A DNA stretch of 64,000 nt from Zerene cesonia (taxonomy: Eukaryota; Arthropoda; Insecta; Lepidoptera; Pieridae). A program made the position numbers and the translations under genes. The DNA lies in NCBI RefSeq assembly GCF_012273895.1, contig NC_052121.1:2914001-2978000 (forward strand), written 5' to 3'. Shown in pieces: positions 14,071-25,600 of the stretch. The notes beneath the pieces are model-generated. The model saw nothing but the letters and a program-made list of their open reading frames with translations. It ran no database searches and had not been told where the DNA came from. Position 1 is the first letter of the stretch. Each line of letters begins with the position of its first letter.

Positions 14071-14955
14071 AACAATAAATATTAAATATAAACTCATTAA
14101 AAACATTATAACATGTAGTTGTAGTAAATAGTGGTTTCAGAGAAGATAAGAATTTTTATTGTTAAAATAAATCATTGTATTACAACGCAGTTACATATTG
14201 TAAAGCTTGTCATGACTCTACTTTGTTAATGTTTGTGCTATTCATGAAATTAAATGTCCTCATTCGTCTACTTGTAACAAACTGCCTCTACTTTACATCT
14301 AACAGATGTGGCAATAAGACCAGAAAACTAGATACAGTTTTAACACGAGTTTATCTACAATTGTTGATTCACTTTGGAATTTTTCTGATGTTTTGCAGCA
14401 ATAAAGTAAATATAAATTTAGAAACAAATTTTACGTCAATAGGCCGTTAGGAGGCGATAAAACAATGGAATAGTTATTGAATTTAGCTCGTAATAAAAAT
14501 CGACGTCAGTCACTTGCTATATCCGAACCTGGCGTCCCACGTTGGGGCTAAATGAAAATACACTTGACGACTGTCTTGCCAAAGAAATTAGATGGAATAA
14601 ATTTTTCGGTTGACACGTGTTGAACAATAGTATTGGAAGGGAAGGCCAGGTATGACGGATGGCGCGCCTGCGACCGCGTCTGCACCGGTTCTTGTCTTAC
14701 ATGATCGTTATTAACGTGTTACTATTTGGTGTTATTGGGATTATTTATGGCTACACGACCAGACAACTATTATTTTTTTGTAGACCCGAAAATATTTGTA
14801 TTGCATTTTCAAGAAAATAATGTTACCCAATAATGCAGCATCGGACCGCACTTCCAATTAATCTCAGCATGAACTATATTATTACATTCACTGTTATTAC
14901 ATATCAAAAGTAGGTATAAAATTATTCGCAAAAATATAGGTATCTTTGATCAATT

Positions 14956-15256
14956 ATTTTTTTATGTCCTAGCGCGCAACTGAGCTGGTAGGTTGCTTTA
15001 TGGTAAGCGATCACAACTGCCCATGACCCTACTCTGCAACATTCGCAGAGGTAGCGCCCCTGTGAATGCGCTGCCCGCTGGAGAAACGGACTGGGAAGGG
15101 TGAGGAAAAGGAAAAGGGCCTATAACTTCCCCTCTCACCGTATGCGAGACAGTAGCATGCTACTATTACACGCCGGTCTTCTGTAGGGGTGTGGTATCTC
15201 CCCGGTGCGAGCTATCCCAATTTGTGCTGAGATGTGCTCGACTCCCACACTAAAGA
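14956..15256 (+). repeat. SINE-like repeat family A, copy 3 (near full length)
   Basis: It contains both halves: the 5' part (CAACTGAGCTGGTAGG, GTAAGCGATCAC) and the 3' part (GGGTGAGGAAAAGG, CGGTGCGAGCT, GTGCTCGACTCCCACAC). It lies about 0.9 kb after copy 2 in the same orientation. Confidence 0.78.
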
Positions 15257-15936
15257 TTCAATTCAATTATAAAATAGCTTTACTTCATTCACCGTACATT
15301 TATATACTCTTAATTTATGCCAGATCTCTTGAAAGCTGAAAAGAAACAAATTGGTATGGCAAAATATTTAGTGTTACAAAATTTATTTCCCAAATCTTTG
15401 TGTAAAAGAGACTTTATTCATAATGTTCCAGGCATTATGGCGCGAAGGAATATTTGTTATATAAAGCAACGTTCACGTAACTGCGATGATAGATGCGATA
15501 AATCACCGAGTCGTATTTTCGGAGAAGTGAACAATTTGATACAAAGTCTAGCTCTATAGAGAACTCGCAAGGTTTTATAACAGTTCAGCTTCACGTAAAA
15601 TGTTAGGTACCTAACGTATGGAGATTTCGATTTTATATGAATGTATTGAATAAACTGACATGAAACAGTTTTTTTATATTAATCGTAACGGTTCACCTCC
15701 TTGAACGTACTCTAATAAAAAGTTAATTTTATTCGAAATTTTATAAATTACGAAAAAGATGTAAATTACAATATAGTCTACAGACAGATTTAAAAATGCT
15801 ACATTATATGCTATGATATATTTTATTTACTGGGAAGAGGAGACGATTCGTGCTGCCAACGTCAATGCGAGTATGTGGCCTATTTCACAATATAAACACC
15901 AATCGGTTACCCCACACGTGCGATGTGCCTTACTTT

Positions 15937-16095
15937 TTTAGGGTTCCGTACCCAAAGAGTGAGACGGGACAGGACTAAGACTTCACTCTCCGTCTGCCAG
16001 TCGGTCAGTCTGCATCTCATGAATCGTGATTACAGTTGAAATTTTTAAAGATTAGTTATGTTTCTGTTGCCGCTATGACAAAAAACAAAAGATGG
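15937..16095 (+). repeat. Repeat family C (AGGGTTCCGTACC type)
   Basis: TTTTTTAGGGTTCCGTACCC, GAGACGGGACAGGAC, GTCTGCCAGTCGGTCAGTC, ATCTCATGAATCGTGATTAC, TTTCTGTTGCCGCTATGAC. A dispersed repeat familiar from lepidopteran genomes. Reverse copies are at 37395-37515 and 51890-52030. Confidence 0.7.
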
Positions 16096-16355
16096 TGATT
16101 AAGCAACGGTTGGCATGGTCATAAAACGGATGAATGACCAATTTCTTAATATTTTTGTTACTTTTGGCTTATATTTGTATTCTTAAGTCAACATTTAAAA
16201 TTTGTTTCAAGAAAGTATTTAAAATTAAAAAATAATTAAATCACAAGCACATATTTTGCGTCAGTATCGGCATTGATAAATTATTTATAAATTTCCAGAT
16301 ATTTAAAAAGACATTTGTATTTCGAATAATTATTCTTATTGTTCTGTGAAAATTA

Positions 16356-16386
16356 AACCTACCTACCTACCTACCTACCTTACCTA
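16356..16386 (+). repeat. (CCTA)n microsatellite
   Basis: Six CCTA units in a row, one interrupted repeat, then CTATC. Simple tandem repeat. Confidence 0.9.
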
Positions 16387-19300
16387 TCTTGGTACTGGAC
16401 TCGATCTACAAAAATAGAACCTTCCGAAATCGAATTTGCAAATATTTTTCTCCGTGGTTTTAAGTCCTTCTAATGGTCTTGAGTTAATCATATACAAATC
16501 ATTTAACACTAAAGATTTTTTAAATATTGAGCAACGAGTTTTATACATCGGCATTGCTATAATATAATTATTTCGGCATAATAAATAACCCACAGCGGGT
16601 TAGATCAATTAAATGTGTTTACGATGTGTACATTAAATTTACAGCAAGTTTGTTCAGATTTGACGATAAAAATTTCATAGCTATGGATGAAATGATGTTG
16701 TTATGTAATGTAGGTACTAGAAACACTAAACGAATAAATTAAATGCTTGTTAAAGAAAATAATTTTATTCTATTAATGATATATGCGAGTGTATTTATCA
16801 GGCAACAATTTGTTTGTATAACCATTGAATGAGAGTAACACAGATTGTAGGTCCATTTTCAAAATATACCCAAGTACTTTCTCAGTCTCGGTCAGTAAAT
16901 ATCAAAACCACAAAATATATAAGAAGTATATTCCTAAAATTCGGTACAACTCAGCTGAGGATTTTATCTTTACACAAATAAAGTCTATTTCATTCATCAC
17001 AGCAAGAATTGAAATTTGTCGATTTATAAACAATTTATATTGGATTTGGATCTATCGTAGCCAATAGCTGGAAACAAACATGGATTGCAACAGCTGCGCC
17101 CCCGCATTCGAATTACCATGAGCAAACATTTTGACACGCGTGATTTATGCTGATTTAGAACTCAAACGCAAACAATCGATTTCTATAGCATGCCCGAGAA
17201 ATCTCGGATATCTGTCACATAACTTTTATGAAACGGGAACACATTGAGTACTTTATTATTACAAGTATGTCCATGTATGACAAAATATCTATAGACATCA
17301 TAATCTCTCTGCCTAGCATATTGTTTGGAAAATTCTTGACACTGAATCGATGATTTTACACAACGTACATGATATGCAAACCACAAAAAAGTGCAAAAAC
17401 TCTTTCTCAAATCAATAAAAAAAATCTCTGTTTTTAGCAATATAACAAAGCATTTATTAGGAATCTTATACAGCATTCTAAACAATTATCCACGATAATT
17501 GGAATGGTTCTAAAGATTCATAAACTAGTAAACATATTTTGGCGGCAATAATGTGTGTTTTGTCTGCGCTCGTTTCGGCCGCGCCATCGGGATTGAGCAC
17601 TTTACGCTAAATTTATTACAAAGGCTTTGTTATGACGACTACCATTAAGCACTATGACGTTAACCGGTGCTCGTTCGTTTTAAATAGAACAATGCTTCTT
17701 ATATGTAAGTTGGTAAATATTTGAAAGTATCATGATTACTTAATAGCATATACAATATCGTAGCTTCCTAAATGTGTGCCAGTGTAGATTCTATACCATT
17801 TAGCCGTTGGAGCAGACAATAGTTATAAGTTCTTAGCATATTCACGTTTCTTACATGACAAGAGCCAGAGATAGAAATAAGAACTGACATTGTAACACCT
17901 TAATAATATTGACTAGATAATAAAACACAAAGATATTGATTCTTATAACTTTAATTATACCTTTACTAGTATACATATAGAACTATTAACATTGTATGAT
18001 TTTTGTATAAGCGAGTAGAGCAGGGAAAGCTTTGGAGTTGTCATTTGTTAACATTTTTGTGTAGAAAGAATAAAACAATACTCGTTGTTAAGATCGCACC
18101 ACTCCTGAAAGAAAAGGAAATAAGTTTTCTATTTTTAAGGAAAGGAAGACAGTGATTGAAACATTTTGAATATTTCTAGTTGTGTGCGGTCCCTATAATT
18201 ATAGGATTCTATTTTTTAATACTTAGATCTTATATAAACACAAAATATGTATTTCATTAGAAGTGATAAACACGGATGAAAGATATATGTATAATTATGT
18301 GCGTTTGTTAATTTTTCGCGAAATCCACTAAACATATATTGATGATACTTGGCAGTGATATAGCTTATGAACCAGAATAACACAAAATTTATTGAAACAC
18401 TTGCTTCTATCCACGGGTTCTAGATTTTATGATAATTCGAAATACATATAACTAGATATAGACTTTTTTTTTACAAATACTGTATTCTGTACGTACTTTT
18501 TTGAATCTTGGTTGACAAAAAATGCTAAGAGCGTGGGTTTCTATTGGAAATGAAAAATAATTACAAGTAGTGCGCGGCGTGTACCTTACGAATTAAAATA
18601 ATGACACCATTCAACAGAGAATTTGCAGTGAGAAATATTTATTACTGTGTCTAATAAATTTTATAGACGAGTAAGAGGCGGTATCTTAAATTGTTCTTCA
18701 GAGAGTTTATTTCAAAGAGTTTTTTTTCAACGGGGTACATTATAAATTCCGTTACACACACGTTCTATATCTTATAAGAACATACTGCCATTTCGTGTAA
18801 GAACGACAAAAAAAAACTGTGATAATATTTCATAACTTTCACTATACGTGATGTTGGACAGAAAAAAGTATTTTATGGTACTATTTCTATGGCAAAAATA
18901 AGTAGGTAATACCATAAAGCCATGCGCCCCGCGGCCGAGTGTCTGATCGCGCTGTACGGAGTTATTGCGTAGTCTCGGCTGTTTTTGAATTGCTTCAATA
19001 TTTTATCTACACTGAAAAACATATACTAATTAAATAAATTGTTGTATAATATATTCGTCATTCGCTTCGTCTTATCTTATTCTAATGCTTCATATGAGAC
19101 GTTGTTTTCGTTAAAAACAAACAATCAAAATAAAACTAATAGCAAAAGCTTATGCTATCAATTAAGATAGATAATGTCATTCCTACCAAAAGGGACCAAA
19201 AAATTAGTTTCAATTTCGCAAAATGGTTAAGATACTTAACATGATTAAGGATTCTGAATGTTTATACCTTCTATATTCGCGTGTTGCTGGATTATACTCA

Positions 19301-19867
19301 AATACTTAAACAAAGCTATTCCAATAAAAATCTGGAAGAGCTTAGCCAGTATAGATTCATCATAAAGTTGATGATACATCCAATTAAATGTCAATCTATT
19401 CAAGTAACTTCATAAATAAGACACTGCGAAAGAGATTCAAGTTATAGAAGTTAATGCTATAAAATTACTTCGGAAATGACTAAGGAAAATAATACGAAAT
19501 AAATATATTTACGTGTATTGCGAGTTAGCCGCCACTAGTGCAGTCCCCCTACCGTAAAGTTTAACGTCCACGGAGCCAAAACTCGCCAGCGATGACGCCA
19601 CCTTTTAATTAGACATCAAAATTTTATCACTTTTAGATTGTTATTACTCATTTATTATGTTAATGTTGTAGTGATGTGACCTACGCTTCACTATAGTAAC
19701 TTTTAGATACAAACTTTTCGTACAATGTCGTATTATTTTTGTGCTTATGCTTGTGAACTGGAATAAGTGCGTATATACTTCAAAAAAATGTCACACCGTC
19801 TCAGTGGATCATTTCATTATAATAGAATACATATATAGTATAGTAGTAATTTATATATAAAATTCCC

Positions 19868-20020
19868 GTGTCACAATTTTAGTTACCGAACTCCTCCGAA
19901 ACGGCTGGACGATTCTTATGAAATTTTGTGTGTATATTGGGTATGCCTGAGAATCGGGCAAAACCTATTTTTCATACCCGTAAATGATAAGAGTAAGACA
20001 GAATAGCGTTTCCAATGGTT
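19868..20020 (-). repeat. Retroelement 3'-end remnant, reverse copy
   Basis: The reverse complement of the type seen at the window's right edge (63872-64000): GAAACGGCTGGACGATTC..., GAGAATCGGGCAAAACC and TTTTTCATACCCGTAAATGA correspond to the other copy's CAAGCCGTTTC, CCGATTCTCA and GGGTATGAAAAAC. Confidence 0.6.
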
Positions 20021-20328
20021 ATTATATAAATTCGGTATGTATGGCACCCTTAAGAAGATCGCAGACGTTGCAGTTTCGCTGCTTATTGAGGATAGCACGT
20101 AAAACTAAGTGCATATCCCAATTAGACGGCTCGTGTTAGTTTTAAATAACTATAAATGCATTATATATTCATACTTCGGGTTATAAAGATTAGTATAGTT
20201 TAAGTACGTTTCATTTTAACATTGAATCAACAGTCAAATTTAGTATTAAGAGTTATTCTCAATTTTTTCTCTGAACTCGATTTTAAATATTCATTGTCGT
20301 ATACTCATTTCTATAATATCTTATTATT

Positions 20329-20704
20329 TTATGAAATATCTATAGGATATATTATAACTAATAGTGAAATTTTGACGTACTTAAAAAATACAAATGTTTT
20401 CTTACAAAATAGACATATCACGTATAGCACATACGTCATTATTTTTGTGCCAACTTTAGAAAGATATAAATGGCCGTGCAGATAGCTTTGTGAAAGACAT
20501 CTGAGAATTATACTGTCATTGTTGCCAGTCGATAGAGGCCAGTATTGTCGTAACAATGCCATTTTCGAGTTCCGTGTTAGCAGAGCGCACTGCGATATAA
20601 TCGCAAACAGCTGCTGCGACATTGGTACCCACGTATTTATATCTTAACCTTAAATCAACCTTGACAGAGGCATGAAAAATGGCTTCAAACATTTTAAATA
20701 TCAA
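20329..20704 (-). CDS. Candidate PNLDC1 3' exon region, two open frames
   Basis: Two overlapping minus-strand frames stay open here. Frame A (20516-20704) reads IFKMFEAIF then VDLRLRYKYVGTN then AAAVCDYIAVRSANTEL. It resembles the helix-strand-strand order of the family's RRM-like end and stops at 20516. Frame B (20329-20642) reads MSQQLFAIISQCALLTRNSK and runs on into a hydrophobic tail (YVLYVICLF, then SLLVIIYPIDIS) that could be a membrane anchor. Frame B joins candidate exon 9 in phase through TTAAG at 20643 and would give a protein of about 567 residues. Acceptors are weak in both cases, so this is inference only. Confidence 0.3.
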
Positions 20705-20819
20705 ACAGCGGGAGACATTTCGAAAAGTTGTGCCACGGCGAAAATAAAGATTCCCACTTGTGACACATGGGCATTATCAAGCTTTTTAAACTGGCAACGG
20801 GGAAATATATGTTGGTGGT

Positions 20820-20935
20820 ATTCGCGTGTGGGTGGCGCGGCGTAGTGTGCGTGCGGATGGCTCGCTGGCGACGCGCCAAGTGTCACCCGCCGGCCGCCGG
20901 CTCCGCACCGCGCGGAAACGTACTGACTGGTTTTT
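20820..20935. promoter_or_regulatory. GC-rich CpG-dense block
   Basis: The most GC-rich stretch of the window, with GGCGCGGCG, GGCGACGCGCC and CCGCCGGCCGCCGG. It lies between the two candidate 3' segments of PNLDC1. On the minus strand an AT-rich ATAAAAAAAA precedes a TCAGT initiator-like site at 20926-20922. This may be a promoter of an unannotated transcript or a 5' UTR; it does not look coding. Confidence 0.35.
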
Positions 20936-21540
20936 TTTATGGAAAAATAATAGTTTCACATGACTGTGGCGGATTGGCTTTACGATTTTGCTCACCAAAT
21001 TTGGTATTGATTTAAGAATTAATATATAAAGGCATGTTAATTATGAATATAAATATGATATAATTTAATGTTATACCAATTCAGACATTCATTTTTTTGT
21101 TAAATCAGGCAGATTAATTTGCTTGTTGCAAAATATTATAAATAACTAAATGTACTCTAATAAATTAAACGTTAACTAGCAGAAAACTCTTTACGCACGT
21201 TTTATATGCAATGAGTAACACTCCAGTACAAAGTCATAATATTAAACCTTACACTAAAAGAAATTATGTTAACGATGTAGTTAACTGCGTTGTTTATTCT
21301 ATAGCGACAACAGTATCATGATTATACGACTGATCGTTAAAGGTACACAAAGCACATGTTTGAAAAATAATACTGTTATTATAAAGAGTATTCAAAACAG
21401 TATTCAAACAAAAAATAATTAGGAAATTGACATATAAAAATAAGAACAAATATTTGAGATGAAATCCAGATAGCGGCGTTAACTTAAATAATTAGCGGCG
21501 TTTTTAAAAAAAAACTTCATTAATACGACTGGATTAAAAA

Positions 21541-21609
21541 CTAATCCTGTATTCTACATTTGTTTTCTAGCAAATTAGATATGTGTTTTAAAACAGTTTT
21601 AAGTTCAAC
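21541..21609 (-). CDS. Candidate PNLDC1 exon 9
   Basis: An excellent acceptor (AACTTTTTTACTAG) opens a frame in phase with exon 8, reading VELKTVLKHISNLLENKCRIQD and then TAG. The helix-like segment is about the length expected for the first RRM helix. Either the TAG at 21541-21543 ends the protein early (468 residues), or a weak internal donor at 21558/21557 (T|GTAGAA) leads to a further exon. No transcript evidence is available to choose. Confidence 0.4.
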   Translation of the reverse strand, partial: VELKTVLKHISNLLENKCRIQD

Positions 21610-22515
21610 CTAGTAAAAAAGTTACAATTAGGTAGTAAACATTTTATCTTCTGCTTACGATTACTAGTCACAAAAACGAGCTTCGATTCGAAACTCGTTT
21701 TTTGAAGAAGAGATCACTTCTCAAGCGACATCTAGTTGATTGAAGAGTAAAATAAAGTCATTTAAAAAAGGAAACATATCGAAGAAAAAAACCCGAGCAA
21801 TAAAATAACTAATTGGGCAGTTACGTGTGTAGTCCTCGTGGTGCTGGTACTAATGTTGTACAGAAAACTGTCGTAAAATAAAAAAATAAGACTACTTTCG
21901 GTAGGATGAAATACCCGGCCAACTTATTTCTAGATTTTTTCCATATACACAAAAACCGTCGAATAGAAACTTTTTTCTACCTGATTGACCTCTTAAATGT
22001 GTAAATATCAAGAAACTAAGTATAATTTTTGAACTCTTTATCATCATCACCTTCAAGTAACTAATGTCTATAATTCATACCCAGATTTTTTCATGAATCG
22101 GACCACCTAATTATTATTTACATACATTTCACTATGTATTTGAACAACTTTAATAACAGCATATTCATTATATTATAAACATGTTACTTTAAAAAGATAA
22201 TCTATAATACGCATTAATGGGTGACAACTATACCCACCATAACCGCTCCATAATACATGGCCGCTAAATATAACCGAGACAGCGCGGGCGTGTTTACAAT
22301 GTACGACAAAAATAGAACTATATCCAGCTTATAACAATTATGCAACGAGTCCTGGTAATATTTACATTGTAATATTTACCAGATTTGTCCGGCGAAGGTC
22401 GAACCCGACAATTCAGCCACGCAGCTCCTGGGATTGCTATTATTAGTGTATAATATGAATTGATGTTTATTTGTGTTGTGTTTAGAGGACATGTAGTGTG
22501 TGCACGGCACGGTAC

Positions 22516-22602
22516 CTTTCCGACGTTTATAGCGCTCTCCTTTATAGATTTTATATGGAGCAGGTTTGGCCGATGCTTTGGCGGGTCGTTGTCGACTAGA
22601 TT
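22516..22602 (-). CDS. PNLDC1: PNLDC1 exon 8
   Basis: It runs from a CCTTTCAG acceptor to GGAAAG|GTACCG. It encodes residues 418-446, NLVDNDPPKHRPNLLHIKSI..., which is the NL-G-D-RP-LHV entry into the C-terminal RRM-like domain of PARN and PNLDC1. The donor is weak and the frame stays open for about 53 more codons past it, so the 3' boundary is less sure than the exon itself. Confidence 0.75.
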
Positions 22603-25600
22603 CTGAAAGGAATAATTACATGGTTTATGATAAAAAAAAAAAAAAAAATTTGTAAACTAGCGGTCTGCTTCGGCTTCGTTCGTGGTATATATATGGCCAC
22701 GTATACGCATTCAACGATGAATGATTTTTTGTAATCAGTCCAGTAGTTCTTTAGATAAACCCGTTTAAACGAATAAAAACGGTGTCGTGTGGGTTAAAGT
22801 AGGCGATAAAATATCAGCGTTATTTAGTTGAAGTATTCATATTTTAGAATCAGTTATTTATTCCATACATACGGATGTCATATTTATTGCTTTCGTTTTT
22901 AGATTATTACTGCGAAAAAAGCAAATTGTGAGTTCAGTCACCTCTTAAGTAAAAATATCCAGTGGAAAAAATTTCTAATCATTGATTTGTGGTTAACATT
23001 GAACAAAATAGCATTTATTTTCAAATGGTGATTTAATTAATTGGCGAAGTTAGCTCAGAATTAACGGCATTTTAATATTTAATGCCCTTTAGATGAAATA
23101 CAACAATTAAAATTTGATTTTTGTACTGAAATCGGTGAAGTTAAATTTTAACGTTATCCTTGAACTAGCTCCTTGCTCCAGCTATATCCGAGTTAACCAG
23201 AGACAAAAAATTTAAATGTTTTTTAAATACATAGATTTGACTTTAATCATTAGAAATAAAATAAAAAAATATTTATTCTTTGTAAAGAATACAATATACT
23301 GTGATAATACATGTATTCTGACCATAAAAATTGCAATATTAATAAAGAAGTTAAATTCTAACCTACTATTGGTAAATGCAAAGTTAAGACAAATTTCAAC
23401 TGTATCTAAAAAGGTAAGCACCAAATCACTTAACAATCAATAAGTAATTCATAAATTTCCATTTTGTAAATAAAGCTATAATTAAAAAAAACTAATACAC
23501 TTTTGGAAATTATACAAAACTATGACAAAATAATCAGCCAGACTTTCTTTTTCTTTTTTTTTATGTCACAGCGGGCAACTGAGCTGGTGGTTCGCCTGAT
23601 GGTAAGCGATCACCACCGCCCATGAACATTCGCACAGGTAGTGCGTCTGAGGATTGAATATTGGAGAAGGAATTGACTGGGACGAATGAGGAAAAGCAAA
23701 CAGGTCTTCAGCTCCCCCCACTCATCATACGAGATATTTGATGATTTTAAAGTTTAACTGATCGATTTTCTTAACCGGAATAAGTTACTTCGTTCCTTTA
23801 AGTCAAAAACTAAAAGTATCTATATATTATTGCTAAAGAAAATAAATAACATACCATATAGAGCATAGCTCCTCGAATGATATTAATTTTATTGCAATAT
23901 GGCGACAAAGCGGACAATTTCTCCGTGGGTCCGACCGGTCGGTACTTTCCGATCAGTTCACAGGCCGCCCAGTGGCCCAAACGTATGAAACAATAACCTA
24001 GAATTATAGTTTTATTTATATAATTCAAATCATTTAACATAGAATCAGCGATCCTTTGTCAACTGATTTTTTTTATGCCATAGCAGGCAGCCGGGCCGAT
24101 GGTTCGAATTGTGTAAGTCAATTCCCCCGCCCATGAAAATTTGCCTCTCAAATGGGTTGCCCGCTTTCTCAGGTCCCACATATAATACTTTCTACTTTAA
24201 CTGCATTTTTGAACTCAAAGTAAAACATCAAGAATATAAACAGCTAGCAGTTCGCCCCGGCTTCATGGTACATATATAGCCTATGCCACTCAGCGAAGTT
24301 GCAGCTTTCTAATGGTGAAAGAATTTTTAAAATCGTTCCAGTGGTTTTTGAATTTATCCATTACAAACAAACAAACAAACAAATAAAAATACAAATTCTT
24401 CCTCTTTATAACATTAGTGTAGATGATTATGTACTTGATACCGATTTATATACTTTAAACATCAGTTGAATTTTTCCTATTACCTGTCTGAGTATGGATA
24501 GCTGGCATAGTCAAAAATAAATATTCAAGGGTAATGAGCCCAAAAAAGCCTCGAATTTAACATAAAAACAATAAAAATAATAATATCACCACTACTCGTA
24601 ACAATGAAGGCAAATATCGTAATGAAACCGACATGTTGAAGAATCAGTACATTGCAACATGTCAGCGTGGTGGATATGGCCTGAACCCTCATAAGAGACC
24701 TGTGTCCCAGAAGTGGGAACATATAAGGGCTGACGATGATGAAACAATAGCCTGTGTCACTCTCTAGCCACCTATTTCCACACACAAAAATAATAAGTAT
24801 GACAACCAAACAAACACATTTTGCATTTATTATGTTAGTAAGAATATTACTGTTTGTATCATGATGATGATGAATTCTACATTTATTAAGATTACCTGAG
24901 CAAAAGGAGTCCCAGCCTGCCTCATGGTAACTCTGCTTCACATTAAATGGCGTAGTCAGCCTAATAAAGTTAACTCCGTTTTCTAGCTTCTTGCATTTTC
25001 CTTCAGAAAAGAATTCATACAAGCTAAAAACACAGAAAAAATATTAAGACATATTTATTTTCATATTAATATAATATCATTGTTATCTATTAAAAATAAA
25101 TACCGCTTACTCTTGCAGTGCATTTGATTTCCAAACTTCGTCAAATGACAGTTTTTTACCCATTTCATGAGATATGAATTTTGTATCAAAAATCAACGGA
25201 AATAATGAGTGAATATTTTTTTTAAATGTTGTATATTTATCTGGCATTGGACCTATAAACTGACTGTGCAGAAGAATGGTGTCTAAAAACAAATTATGAC
25301 CTACAATGGGCTTTTTATAGGTCTCCAACATGTCTATAATTTGTGAAAATCCTAGAAGGTAATTCATTAGGTTATCTTCAAGTATTTGCCTTGGAGCACT
25401 GTTTGCTCCCTCTACATACTTATCTCTGTATATGAGAACCTGAAATTAATATTATTTATTAATATAATTGATAATAATCAAAGTTAGGTAGACATAATGG
25501 TTTTACATACAATCTTGTACCAATGTACTTTTAATACTTGCCTTTGTGATATAAAATTATATTTTATTCTTATTCTCTGTGATAATGGAATGGAAATGAT

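Larger units (their letters stand above)
15257..20328. other. Non-coding DNA beyond the PNLDC1 3' end
   Basis: Contains the family-C repeat, the CCTA microsatellite and a retroelement remnant. ORFs of up to 100 codons (such as 17183-17485 minus) show no recognisable domain. Any further PNLDC1 3' exon would have to lie here, and I found none. Confidence 0.5.

Noticed and set aside
17183..17485. 100-codon minus-strand ORF
   Set aside because: No domain, no conserved motif, no good splice or promoter context; AT-rich chance ORFs of this size are expected in 64 kb.
22336..22515. Read-through of PNLDC1 exon 8 for about 53 codons to a TAG
   Set aside because: The frame is open, but the peptide does not resemble the family's C-terminus and includes part of an imperfect palindrome near 22353-22381. 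It is kept only as an alternative.
24525..24895. Continuation of the 165-codon minus ORF past PNLDC1 exon 6
   Set aside because: The homology ends at the CTCAG|GTAATC donor; beyond it the frame runs through a family-D repeat, and exon 7 supplies the expected next residues.
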